The position numbers and the translations under genes are program-made. This document shows positions 32,862 through 42,310 of a DNA stretch of 59,046 nucleotides, in pieces. Position 1 is the stretch's first letter, and every line of letters begins with the position of its first letter. Source of the DNA: Mesorhizobium sp. B2-4-15 (GTDB lineage: Bacteria > Pseudomonadota > Alphaproteobacteria > Rhizobiales > Rhizobiaceae); NCBI RefSeq assembly GCF_006658505.1, contig NZ_VFUZ01000031.1:1-59046 (forward strand), given 5' to 3'. Below the pieces are notes generated by a model. It was not told the DNA's origin. It searched no databases and was given only the letters and a program-made list of their open reading frames with translations.

Positions 32862-34390
32862 TGGACATCCGCGCCGCGGAAATTTCCGCAATTCTGAAAG
32901 ACCAGATCAAGAATTTCGGCAAGGAGGCCGAGGTCTCCGAAGTTGGACAGGTGCTGTCCGTCGGTGACGGTATCGCCCGCGTCTACGGCCTCGACAATGT
33001 CCAGGCCGGCGAGATGGTCGAATTCCCCGGCGGCATCCGCGGCATGGCGCTCAACCTCGAAGCCGACAATGTCGGCGTCGTCATCTTCGGCGCAGACCGC
33101 GACATCAAGGAAGGCGACACCGTCAAGCGGACCGGCGCCATCGTCGACGCGCCCGTCGGCCCCGGCCTGCTCGGCCGCGTCGTTGACGCGCTTGGCAACC
33201 CGATCGACGGCAAGGGCCCGATCAAGGCGACCGAGCGCAAGCGCGTCGACGTCAAGGCGCCCGGCATCATTCCGCGAAAGTCGGTGAACGAGCCGATGTC
33301 GACCGGCCTCAAGGCCATCGACGCGCTGATCCCGGTCGGCCGCGGCCAGCGCGAGCTGGTCATCGGCGACCGCCAGACCGGCAAGACCGCGATCATCCTC
33401 GACACGATGCTCAACCAGAAGTCGGTGCACGACAACGGTCCCGAGAAGGAAAAGCTCTACTGCGTGTACGTCGCCGTCGGCCAGAAGCGCTCGACCGTCG
33501 CGCAGTTCGTCAAGGTGCTGGAAGAGCGCGGCGCGCTCGAATATTCGATCATCGTCGCCGCCACCGCTTCCGATCCGGCGCCGATGCAGTTCCTGGCGCC
33601 GTTCACGGCCTGCACCATGGGCGAATATTTCCGCGACAACGGCATGCATGCGCTGATCAGCTATGACGATCTGTCGAAGCAGGCCGTGGCCTATCGCCAG
33701 ATGTCGCTGTTGCTGCGCCGTCCGCCGGGCCGCGAAGCCTATCCGGGAGACGTCTTCTACCTGCACTCGCGCCTGCTCGAGCGTGCCGCCAAGCTCAATG
33801 ACGATCTCGGCGGCGGCTCGCTGACCGCCCTGCCGGTCATCGAAACGCAGGCCAACGACGTGTCGGCCTACATCCCGACCAACGTGATCTCGATCACCGA
33901 CGGCCAGATCTTCCTCGAAACCAACCTGTTCTTCCAGGGCATCCGTCCGGCCGTCAATGTCGGCCTGTCGGTGTCGCGCGTCGGCTCCTCGGCGCAGATC
34001 AAGGCGATGAAGCAGGTTGCCGGCTCGATCAAGGGTGAGCTCGCGCAGTACCGTGAAATGGCGGCCTTCGCGCAGTTCGGCTCGGATCTCGACGCCGCCA
34101 CGCAGCGCCTGCTCAACCGCGGATCGCGCCTGACCGAACTCCTGAAGCAGCCGCAGTTCTCGCCGCTGAAGACGGAAGAGCAGGTCGCGGTGATCTTCGC
34201 CGGCGTCAACGGCTATCTCGACAAGCTTCCGGTCAACCAGGTCGGCAAGTTCGAGCATGGCCTGCTCAGCCACATGCGCTCGGCCGGCAAGGACGTTCTC
34301 GACGCCATCCGCAACGAGAAGGCGCTGTCGGACGATCTGCGCGCGAAGCTGAAGGCCGAAATCGACGCTTTCGCCAAGACCTTCGCCTGA
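32861..34390 (+). CDS. atpA: F1F0 ATP synthase alpha subunit
   Basis: The non-catalytic nucleotide-binding subunit of the F1 hexamer, 509 residues, normal length. MDIRAAEISAILKDQIKNF forms the N-terminal delta-binding helix, and the P-loop GDRQTGKT is at 169-176. The conserved arginine finger lies in the VGLSVSRVGSSAQ stretch. It is translationally coupled to atpH through ATGA. No anomaly. Confidence 0.98.
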   Translation: MDIRAAEISAILKDQIKNFGKEAEVSEVGQVLSVGDGIARVYGLDNVQAGEMVEFPGGIRGMALNLEADNVGVVIFGADRDIKEGDTVKRTGAIVDAPVGPGLLGRVVDALGNPIDGKGPIKATERKRVDVKAPGIIPRKSVNEPMSTGLKAIDALIPVGRGQRELVIGDRQTGKTAIILDTMLNQKSVHDNGPEKEKLYCVYVAVGQKRSTVAQFVKVLEERGALEYSIIVAATASDPAPMQFLAPFTACTMGEYFRDNGMHALISYDDLSKQAVAYRQMSLLLRRPPGREAYPGDVFYLHSRLLERAAKLNDDLGGGSLTALPVIETQANDVSAYIPTNVISITDGQIFLETNLFFQGIRPAVNVGLSVSRVGSSAQIKAMKQVAGSIKGELAQYREMAAFAQFGSDLDAATQRLLNRGSRLTELLKQPQFSPLKTEEQVAVIFAGVNGYLDKLPVNQVGKFEHGLLSHMRSAGKDVLDAIRNEKALSDDLRAKLKAEIDAFAKTFA

Positions 34391-34436
34391 GCGAAGCGCC
34401 AGTCCGGATGAGACAAGACGGGATCAGGTTTGAAGC

Positions 34437-35324
34437 ATGCCTTCATTAAAAGACCTTCGTAACCGTATCGCCTCGGTCAAGGCGACGCAGAAGATCACCA
34501 AGGCGATGCAGATGGTCGCCGCGGCGAAGCTGCGCCGTGCGCAAGAGGCCGCGGAAGCGGCGCGCCCCTATTCGGAGCGCATGGGTTCCGTGCTGGCCAA
34601 CATCACCCAGGCGGTCGGCGGCGGTGGCGATGCCCCGGCGCTGATGACCGGCACCGGCAAGGATGACGTGCATCTGCTCATCGTCTGCACGGCCGAGCGC
34701 GGCCTTTGCGGCGGCTTCAATTCGCAGATCGCCCGTCATGCCCGCGATCACATCCGCCGGCTGCTGGCCGACGGCAAGCAGGTCAAGATCATCTGCGTCG
34801 GCAAGAAGGGTTTCGACATACTGCGCCGCGACTATGCGTCGATGATCCTCGAACGTATCGATCTGCGCGAGGTCAAGACGCTCGGCTTCGTCAATGCCGA
34901 CGCGATCGCCCGCAAGGTCATCCACCTCTTCAACGAGGGCAGCTTCGACGTCTGCACCCTGTTCTATTCGCAGTTCAAGTCGGTGATCAGCCAGGTTCCG
35001 ACGGCGCAGCAGATCATTCCGGCCGCCACCGCTTCTTCGGCCCAGGCCGAATCGGCGGATGGCGCCAGCGCCGTCTATGAATATGAGCCGGAGCCGGGTG
35101 AAATCCTGTCCGACCTCATCCCGCGCAACATCGCGGTGCAGATCTTCCGCGCGTTGCTCGAAAACGCGGCCGGCGAAATGGGCGCCAAGATGAGCGCCAT
35201 GGACAATGCGACGCGCAACGCCGGCGAGATGATCAACAAGTTGTCGATCACCTACAACCGTCAGCGGCAGGCGCAGATCACCAAGGAACTGATCGAAATC
35301 ATTTCGGGCGCCGAGGCGCTCTAG
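34437..35324 (+). CDS. atpG: F1F0 ATP synthase gamma subunit
   Basis: The rotating central shaft of F1, 295 residues. The N-terminal helix PSLKDLRNRIASVKATQKITKAMQMVAAAKL and the C-terminal NATRNAGEMINKLSITYNRQRQAQITKELIEI form the coiled coil that turns inside the alpha/beta ring. The middle Rossmann-like domain contains CGGFNSQIARH. 46 bases separate it from atpA. Confidence 0.98.
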   Translation: MPSLKDLRNRIASVKATQKITKAMQMVAAAKLRRAQEAAEAARPYSERMGSVLANITQAVGGGGDAPALMTGTGKDDVHLLIVCTAERGLCGGFNSQIARHARDHIRRLLADGKQVKIICVGKKGFDILRRDYASMILERIDLREVKTLGFVNADAIARKVIHLFNEGSFDVCTLFYSQFKSVISQVPTAQQIIPAATASSAQAESADGASAVYEYEPEPGEILSDLIPRNIAVQIFRALLENAAGEMGAKMSAMDNATRNAGEMINKLSITYNRQRQAQITKELIEIISGAEAL

Positions 35325-35394
35325 GCGCGGTTCGCGGGTCATCGGCCCGCGACTGGACCGCGTGAAAAACAAAGGACAAAAAAGGGTAAAGACG

Positions 35395-36963
<1,569 letters not shown>

Positions 36964-36970
36964 TCAAGGC

Positions 36971-37067
36971 AATAGGGAGTAGTCAGTAGTCGGTAGTGAA
37001 TAGCAGCTGGGTTGTCGGGGGCAGTTGGCCTCTCTCCCTACTTCCTACTCACTATTCCCTACTCACT
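36971..37067. repeat. Inverted array of short AGTAGTGAATAG-like units between atpD and atpC
   Basis: The left part (36971-37003) is built of GGGAGTAGTCAGTAGTC and GGTAGTGAATAG. The right part (37030-37067) is the same type of sequence inverted (CCCTACTTCCTACTCACTATT). Together they can fold into a long imperfect hairpin in the atp mRNA, starting 8 bases after the atpD stop and ending 9 bases before atpC. Confidence 0.65.
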
Positions 37068-37075
37068 AAATTGAC

Positions 37076-37483
37076 ATGGCTGAAGCTTTCAAGTTCGAAC
37101 TGGTCTCACCGGAGCGCCTGCTGGTTTCCGCCGAGGTCGAATCCGTCGTCATCCCAGGTGCCGAGGGCGAGATGACCGTCATGGCGCATCACGCGCCGGT
37201 CATGACCACGATCCAGCCGGGTGTCGTCACGGTGAAGGCCGCGTCCGGCGGCGAAGAGCGCTATGTCGTGTTCGGCGGCTTCGCCGACATCGTCCCGGCC
37301 GGCTGCACGCTGCTGGCGGAATCGGCTGTCGCGGTGAAGGATGTCGACCGGGCCGATCTCGCACGCCGCATCCAGGAGGCCAAGGAAGACGCCGCCGACG
37401 CCAAGGACGACCAGGCGCGCAGCAAGGCGGAACAGTTCCTCGGCCAGCTCACCACGCTGGAAGGCGCCATTCTTCCGGCGTGA
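37076..37483 (+). CDS. atpC: F1F0 ATP synthase epsilon subunit
   Basis: A 135-residue regulatory subunit of the F1 stalk. The N-terminal beta-sandwich FKFELVSPERLLVSAEVESVVIPGAEGEMTV is diagnostic; a C-terminal helical hairpin follows (about 95-130). The ATG at 37076 follows the inverted repeat array without a recognisable Shine-Dalgarno sequence, so expression may depend on the upstream structure or on coupling. A strong terminator follows the gene at 37508. Confidence 0.96.
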   Translation: MAEAFKFELVSPERLLVSAEVESVVIPGAEGEMTVMAHHAPVMTTIQPGVVTVKAASGGEERYVVFGGFADIVPAGCTLLAESAVAVKDVDRADLARRIQEAKEDAADAKDDQARSKAEQFLGQLTTLEGAILPA

Positions 37484-37507
37484 GACCGGCACCAAATGAT
37501 TGGCTGA

Positions 37508-37536
37508 AAAGCGGGGCCTTGCCTCGCTTTTTTGTT
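37508..37536 (+). terminator. Intrinsic terminator of the atp operon
   Basis: AAAGCGGGG (37508-37516) pairs with CCTCGCTTT (37522-37530) around CCTTG and is followed by TTTG and TTTT. It lies 25 bases after the atpC stop. Confidence 0.85.
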
Positions 37537-37568
37537 TTGGAGGGGGTATCCGTTCGTCAAAACGGCGA

Positions 37569-37637
37569 CCCGCTCCAATTCTCCATTCCAACGCAATTCC
37601 CAACCGAAAACCGGTTCACACTTTTCCCGGAATTGCT
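37569..37637. repeat. Rhizobial palindromic intergenic repeat, copy D
   Basis: Ends ACGCAATTCCCAACCG and CTTTTCCCGGAATTGCTGG in inverted orientation. The right end runs into the uxuB coding region and encodes its last residues and stop codon. Confidence 0.65.
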
Positions 37638-39154
37638 GGAGGTATGCCAAGCGCCGAAAGAGCGAGAGTTACTCCGCCTTGGCGGATATGGACGCGATGG
37701 GCGGCGACCAATTCGATGAGCGTGTGGCGCTCGGGACTGCCCTTGGCGAAGCCTGCCAAATCGAATACCGCCGCCACTCTTTCAAGCGTCCGCCGCTCGC
37801 CGAGCGCGGCTAGTGCCGCGTCAAGCGGATCGGTGAAGTGATTGTCCGGTAAGGTCTTGCCGCGCGCCTCGCAAGCCGCGATCCAGGCGGCGATCACCAG
37901 TGCGAGATGGTCTGGCGCGGCGCCGGCCTGAAGGCGCTCGATCGCGGAGGCGACGATACGCTGCGGCAGCTTCTGGGTGCCGTCATTGGCGATCTGCGCC
38001 GTGCGGTGAGCGAGCGCGGTGTTGGAGAAGCGCTCGGCAAGTTCCGCCGTATAGGCGGATGTGTCGAGCCCGGCATCCGTCGGCAATGTCGGGATGGCCT
38101 CGGCCCACAGCGCATCGACAAAGCTTCTTATCGCCGGATCGGCAAAGGCGCGGTCGACGGTGGCGTGACCACTGAGCAGACCGAGATAGGCGATGGCCGA
38201 ATGCGCGCCATTGAGCAGCCTCAGCTTCATGTCCTCGAAGGGCCTGACATCATCGACCATGGTGACGCCGAATTTTTCCCAGGCAGGGCGGCCCGCCGGA
38301 AACCTGTCTTCGACCACCCATTGGCGGAAGGGCTCGGTCATCACCGGCCAGGCATCCTCGACACCGAGTTCGCCTGATATCCTCGCCCGGTCGGCATCGG
38401 TGGTCGCCGGCACGATGCGGTCGACCATGCTCGACGGAAACGCGACCTCGTCGGCGATATGGCTGAAGAGGCCGGCATCGCCCGTTGAGCCGAGCGCGGC
38501 ATCGCGCAGCGTTGCGAATTCGGTCAGCAGCCGGTGCAAGGTGGCGCCGTTGGCCGGCAGGTTGTCGCAACAGAGCACCGTGAAAGGCGGTATGCCGGCA
38601 GCTAGCCTGCAAGCAAGCGCTTCGCTGAGGAAGCCATGCGCCGTCCTGGGCTCCCGGGGATTTGCGAGATCGTGGACGATGTCGGGATGCGTGGTGTCCA
38701 GTCCGCCGCCCGCCGCCCTGAGATAGGCCTTCTCGGTGATGGTCAGGGTGACGATGCGAGTGTGTGGATCGGCCAGCGCCGCCAGCACAGCGTCCGGATA
38801 TTCCGGCGCGACCAGTATCGAACCGATGGAACCGATGACGCGAAGCTGCTCCTCGCCGCTGCCGCGGATCGCCAGCGTATAGAGCCCGTCCTGCGGTCCC
38901 AGCGCGTCGCGCGTGTCCGAACTGCGCAAGGAAACGCCTGTTATGCCCCAGTCCGTCTCGCCCGCCGCCAGGCAGTCGTCGACATAGGCGGCCTGGTGGG
39001 CGCGATGGAAAGCGCCGACGCCGAGATGCACGATGCCCGTGACGACACGTGCGCGGTCGTAGGAGGGTGTAGCGACCGCTGTCGGTAACGCCTGAACGGT
39101 TTTGCCCGAGAGACGGTTGTTCGTCGTGGCGCGGCTGGTCTGGTCGGACGGCAT
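37616..39154 (-). CDS. uxuB: Mannitol dehydrogenase-family D-fructuronate reductase (mannonate oxidoreductase)
   Basis: A 512-residue polyol-specific long-chain dehydrogenase. GIVHLGVGAFHRAHQAAYVDD is the NAD-binding start of the family, and VTLTITEKAY and LLNGAHSAIAYLG follow, with the catalytic Lys region before it. The mannitol dehydrogenase family includes fructuronate reductase; its place next to uxaC and in the uronate module favours fructuronate to mannonate. Tagaturonate or mannitol are alternatives. The last six or so codons and the stop lie in repeat copy D. It diverges from uxaC, about 150 bp between the starts. Confidence 0.87.
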   Translation of the reverse strand: MPSDQTSRATTNNRLSGKTVQALPTAVATPSYDRARVVTGIVHLGVGAFHRAHQAAYVDDCLAAGETDWGITGVSLRSSDTRDALGPQDGLYTLAIRGSGEEQLRVIGSIGSILVAPEYPDAVLAALADPHTRIVTLTITEKAYLRAAGGGLDTTHPDIVHDLANPREPRTAHGFLSEALACRLAAGIPPFTVLCCDNLPANGATLHRLLTEFATLRDAALGSTGDAGLFSHIADEVAFPSSMVDRIVPATTDADRARISGELGVEDAWPVMTEPFRQWVVEDRFPAGRPAWEKFGVTMVDDVRPFEDMKLRLLNGAHSAIAYLGLLSGHATVDRAFADPAIRSFVDALWAEAIPTLPTDAGLDTSAYTAELAERFSNTALAHRTAQIANDGTQKLPQRIVASAIERLQAGAAPDHLALVIAAWIAACEARGKTLPDNHFTDPLDAALAALGERRTLERVAAVFDLAGFAKGSPERHTLIELVAAHRVHIRQGGVTLALSALGIPPAIPGKV

Positions 39155-39221
39155 GAAATCGCCTCGGGATCATCGGCAAAAAAAGGCGTAACATCCGATC
39201 TCCTGCCACACAATGGGACAA

Positions 39222-39257
39222 GTCATCATACAACAATCTAATTTTTTGTACGTTGAC
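39222..39257. promoter_or_regulatory. Inverted-repeat operator candidate between uxuB and uxaC
   Basis: GTCATCATACAA (39222-39233) and TTGTACGTTGAC (39246-39257) are inverted copies matching at 10 of 12 positions, with a 12-base spacer and about 24 bases between centres. It lies midway in the divergent control region (39155-39303). The likeliest binder is the GntR regulator encoded at 43706-44479. Confidence 0.5.
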
Positions 39258-39303
39258 ATTATTTCCTTCCAATCCTACCGATAGCGGCTTCGGGAGGATG
39301 ACC

Positions 39304-40710
39304 GTGGCACTGACCAATGCGGATTTGCTGTTTCCCGCCGAGGCCCATCCGCGTTCGATCGCCCGGGGGCTTTATGCCGGGATCAAGGACCTGCCGATCG
39401 TCAGCCCGCACGGGCACACCGATCCGCGGTGGTATGCGCTCAACGAGCCATTCCCGGATCCGGCGCAATTGCTCATCGTGCCCGACCATTACATCTTCCG
39501 CATGCTGTTCAGCCAGGGCGTACGGCTGGAGGCTCTCGGCGTGCCGACCCTCGATGGGGCGCCCGTCGAGACCGACGGCAGGGCGATCTGGCGGCTGTTC
39601 GCCGAACATTATTATCTCTTCCGTGGCACGCCGACCCGGCTTTGGTTCGACCATGTGCTTGCGGATCTGTTCGGCATCGAAGAGCCACTGAGCGCGGCAA
39701 CCGCCGATCGCCATTACGACACGATCGCGACGGTGCTGCAGTGGGAGAACTACCGTCCTCGCGCCCTGTTCGAGCGCTTCAACATCGAGGTCATCGCGAC
39801 GACAGAAGGCGCGCTCGACGATCTCAAATGGCACCAGATGATCCGCGACAGCGGCTGGGAGGGCCGCGTCGTCACCGCCTATCGGCCGGACGCGGTTGTC
39901 GATCCCGATTTCGAGGGGTTCTCGGCCAATCTCGACCGGCTCGGCGAAATCACCGGCCGCGACACCGGCACCTGGGCCGGCTATCTCGACGCGCATCGCC
40001 AGCGCCGCGCCTTCTTCAAGGAGTTTGGCGCAACCTCGTCCGATCACGGCCATCCGACCGCGGAGACCGCCAATCTTTCCGATGCGGCGGCGCAAGAGCT
40101 GTTCAACCGCATCCGCGGCGGCTCGGAGGACGAACGCGAGCGAAAACTGTTCCGCGCCCAGATGCTGACCGAGATGGCCAAGATGAGCCGGGACGACGGG
40201 CTGGTGCTGCAGATCCACCCCGGCTCCTGGCGCAACCATTCGCCCGGCATCTTCCAGAAGTTCGGCCGCGACAAGGGCTTCGATATCCCGACGCGCACCG
40301 ACTATGTGACGGCGCTGAAGCCGCTGCTCGATTGCGTCGGGCTGGAGCGCGACCTGACCGTCATCGTCTTCACGCTGGACGAAAGCAGCTACGCGCGCGA
40401 ACTGGCGCCGCTTGCCGGCGTCTATCCGGCGCTGAAGCTCGGGCCGGCCTGGTGGTTCCATGACAGTCCGGAAGGCATGCGCCGCTTCCGCGAGATGACG
40501 ACGGAAACAGCGGGCTTCTACAACACAGTCGGTTTCAACGACGACACCCGTGCCTTTCCGTCGATCCCGGCCCGTCATGACGTGGCCCGGCGGGTCGACT
40601 GTGCGTTCCTCGCGCGCCTCGTCGCCGAGCACCGGCTGCGCGAGGACGAGGCGCATGAACTGGCCAGGGAGCTTGCCTACACGCTTGCCAAGAAGGCGTA
40701 CCGGCTGTGA
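39304..40710 (+). CDS. uxaC: Uronate isomerase UxaC
   Basis: Isomerises D-glucuronate to fructuronate and D-galacturonate to tagaturonate. A 468-residue amidohydrolase-fold protein. The conserved metal-binding SPHGHTDPRWYALNEP follows LPIV near the N-terminus, and LQIHPGSWRNHSPG and the C-terminal CAFLARLVAEHRL are also present. GTG at 39304 is chosen since CGGGAGG (39291-39297) sits 6 bases upstream; ATG at 39298 would overlap that site. First gene of uxaC-dctP-dctQ-dctM. Confidence 0.94.
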   Translation: MALTNADLLFPAEAHPRSIARGLYAGIKDLPIVSPHGHTDPRWYALNEPFPDPAQLLIVPDHYIFRMLFSQGVRLEALGVPTLDGAPVETDGRAIWRLFAEHYYLFRGTPTRLWFDHVLADLFGIEEPLSAATADRHYDTIATVLQWENYRPRALFERFNIEVIATTEGALDDLKWHQMIRDSGWEGRVVTAYRPDAVVDPDFEGFSANLDRLGEITGRDTGTWAGYLDAHRQRRAFFKEFGATSSDHGHPTAETANLSDAAAQELFNRIRGGSEDERERKLFRAQMLTEMAKMSRDDGLVLQIHPGSWRNHSPGIFQKFGRDKGFDIPTRTDYVTALKPLLDCVGLERDLTVIVFTLDESSYARELAPLAGVYPALKLGPAWWFHDSPEGMRRFREMTTETAGFYNTVGFNDDTRAFPSIPARHDVARRVDCAFLARLVAEHRLREDEAHELARELAYTLAKKAYRL

Positions 40711-40742
40711 GCCGGGGGTTTTGATTTCAAAGGGAGGAAGTC

Positions 40743-41720
40743 ATGTTGTTTTTATCGAAAGTGACGGCGGCCACATTCGCCTTCGGCTCGCTGTTGATCG
40801 GCATTGCCAACGCTGAAACCGTACTGCGATCGTCGGATACCCATCCGGACGGCTATCCGACGGTCGAGGCGGTGAAATACATGGGTGACCTGATCAAGCA
40901 GCGCAGCAACGGCCGCTATTCGATCGAGGTCTATCATTCCGCGCAGCTCGGCGAGGAAAAGGACACGATCGAACAGACCCAGGCCGGCGTCATCGACCTC
41001 GACCGCGTTTCGATGGGTCCATTCAACGGCATCGTCCCGGAAACCGCGGTTCCGTCGCTGCCCTACATGTTCCGCTCGGTCGAGCATATGCGCCATGTCA
41101 TGGACGGGCCAATCGGCGATCAGATCCTGAAGGCCTTCGAGGCGCATGACCTCATCGGCCTGGCCTTCTACGATTCGGGCGCGCGTTCCTTCTACAACAC
41201 CAAGAAGGACATCACCTCGATGGCCGACATGAAAGGCATGAAGTTCCGCGTCATCCAGTCGGACGTGTTCGTCGACATGGTCAATGCGCTCGGCGCCAAT
41301 GCCACGCCAATGGCCTATGGCGAGGTGTATTCGGCGCTGCAGACAGGCGTTATCGACGGTGCCGAGAACAATTGGCCGAGCTTCGAATCCGCCAAGCATT
41401 ATGAAGTCGCCAAGCACTATACGATGGATGAACACCAGATCGTTCCGGAGGTGCTGGTGATGTCCAAGGCAAGCTGGGGCAAGCTTTCGCCGGAGGACCA
41501 GGCGATCGTGCGACAAGCAGCCAAGGACAGTGTCGTCAAGATGCGCGAACTCTGGGACGCGCAGGAGAAGAAGTCGCGCGGCATCGTCGAGGCCGCCGGC
41601 GTGAAGGTTAGCGACATCGACAAGCAGCCGCTGATCGATGCCATGAAGCCCGTCTACGACAAGTATTTGTCGACGCCCGAGCTGAAAGACCTGGCCGCGC
41701 GGATACAGGCCGAGAAATGA
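40743..41720 (+). CDS. TRAP transporter solute-binding protein (DctP family)
   Basis: A 325-residue periplasmic binding protein. A signal peptide (about 1-24, cleavage after IANA) precedes ETVLRSSDTHPDGYPTVEAV. The conserved Arg that grips the ligand carboxylate lies in MKGMKFRVIQSDVFVDMV, and GVIDGAENNWPSFES is a family hallmark. GGGAGG precedes the ATG. It forms a tripartite system with the next two genes. From context the ligand is a hexuronate or unsaturated uronate; the sequence alone says only organic acid. Confidence 0.92.
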   Translation: MLFLSKVTAATFAFGSLLIGIANAETVLRSSDTHPDGYPTVEAVKYMGDLIKQRSNGRYSIEVYHSAQLGEEKDTIEQTQAGVIDLDRVSMGPFNGIVPETAVPSLPYMFRSVEHMRHVMDGPIGDQILKAFEAHDLIGLAFYDSGARSFYNTKKDITSMADMKGMKFRVIQSDVFVDMVNALGANATPMAYGEVYSALQTGVIDGAENNWPSFESAKHYEVAKHYTMDEHQIVPEVLVMSKASWGKLSPEDQAIVRQAAKDSVVKMRELWDAQEKKSRGIVEAAGVKVSDIDKQPLIDAMKPVYDKYLSTPELKDLAARIQAEK

Positions 41721-42307
41721 CGATGACGGGCAGCACGCCAGGCAGCGCGGAGACCCCCGCGCTGCCCTCCGGCCGGTCGGGTCTGACAGGGTTCTGGCTG
41801 CGGGCGGAGCGCTTTCTTTCCGGGCTTGCCCGGCTGGCCCTATGGGTCAGCGGAGCGGGATTGACGCTGATGACGATTGTCATCTTCTGGCAGGTGTTCT
41901 CGCGCTACGTGCTCAACCGGTCGCCAAGCTGGACCGAATCCTTCTCGGTGCTTTTGATGGGATGGTTCATCTTCCTTGGTGCCGCCGTCGGTGTGCGCGA
42001 ACGCACGCATCTTGGTTTCGATGTGCTGCTCTATGTCCTGCCCGCCTCGGCGAAGGCGGTGCTGCGCAGTATTTCCGACCTTGTCGTGCTGGCCTTCGGC
42101 GGCGGGATGATCATCTACGGCATACAACTGGCAAAGCTGACCTGGAACACCGTGATGCCCTCGCTCGCCCTGCCGGGCGGGGTCAGCTTCCTGCCGGTCA
42201 TTCTGGGCGGTGCGCTGGTCTGCCTGTTCTCGCTGGAGCGCCTGGCCGGGCGTTTTGCCGGACTGCCAGTCGATGCCGATATTTATGCGACCGGCGAGGA
42301 GCCCTGA
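41717..42307 (+). CDS. TRAP transporter small permease (DctQ family)
   Basis: A 196-residue protein with four membrane helices. SRYVLNRSPSWTESFSVLLMGWFIFLGAAVGVRERTHLGFD is the DctQ signature. It overlaps dctP by 4 bases (ATGA) and is 3 bases from dctM. The N-terminal 30 residues are hydrophilic and variable. It joins the large permease to form the Na+-driven carrier in the inner membrane. Confidence 0.92.
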   Translation: MTMTGSTPGSAETPALPSGRSGLTGFWLRAERFLSGLARLALWVSGAGLTLMTIVIFWQVFSRYVLNRSPSWTESFSVLLMGWFIFLGAAVGVRERTHLGFDVLLYVLPASAKAVLRSISDLVVLAFGGGMIIYGIQLAKLTWNTVMPSLALPGGVSFLPVILGGALVCLFSLERLAGRFAGLPVDADIYATGEEP

Positions 42308-42310
42308 ACC

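Noticed and set aside
32486..34273. 595-codon open frame antisense to atpH/atpA
   Set aside because: Complement of two highly conserved ATP synthase genes; no independent coding evidence.
36971..37067. CRISPR-like direct repetition between atpD and atpC
   Set aside because: Units are 8-12 bases, irregular and partly inverted; there are no spacers of constant length and no cas genes.
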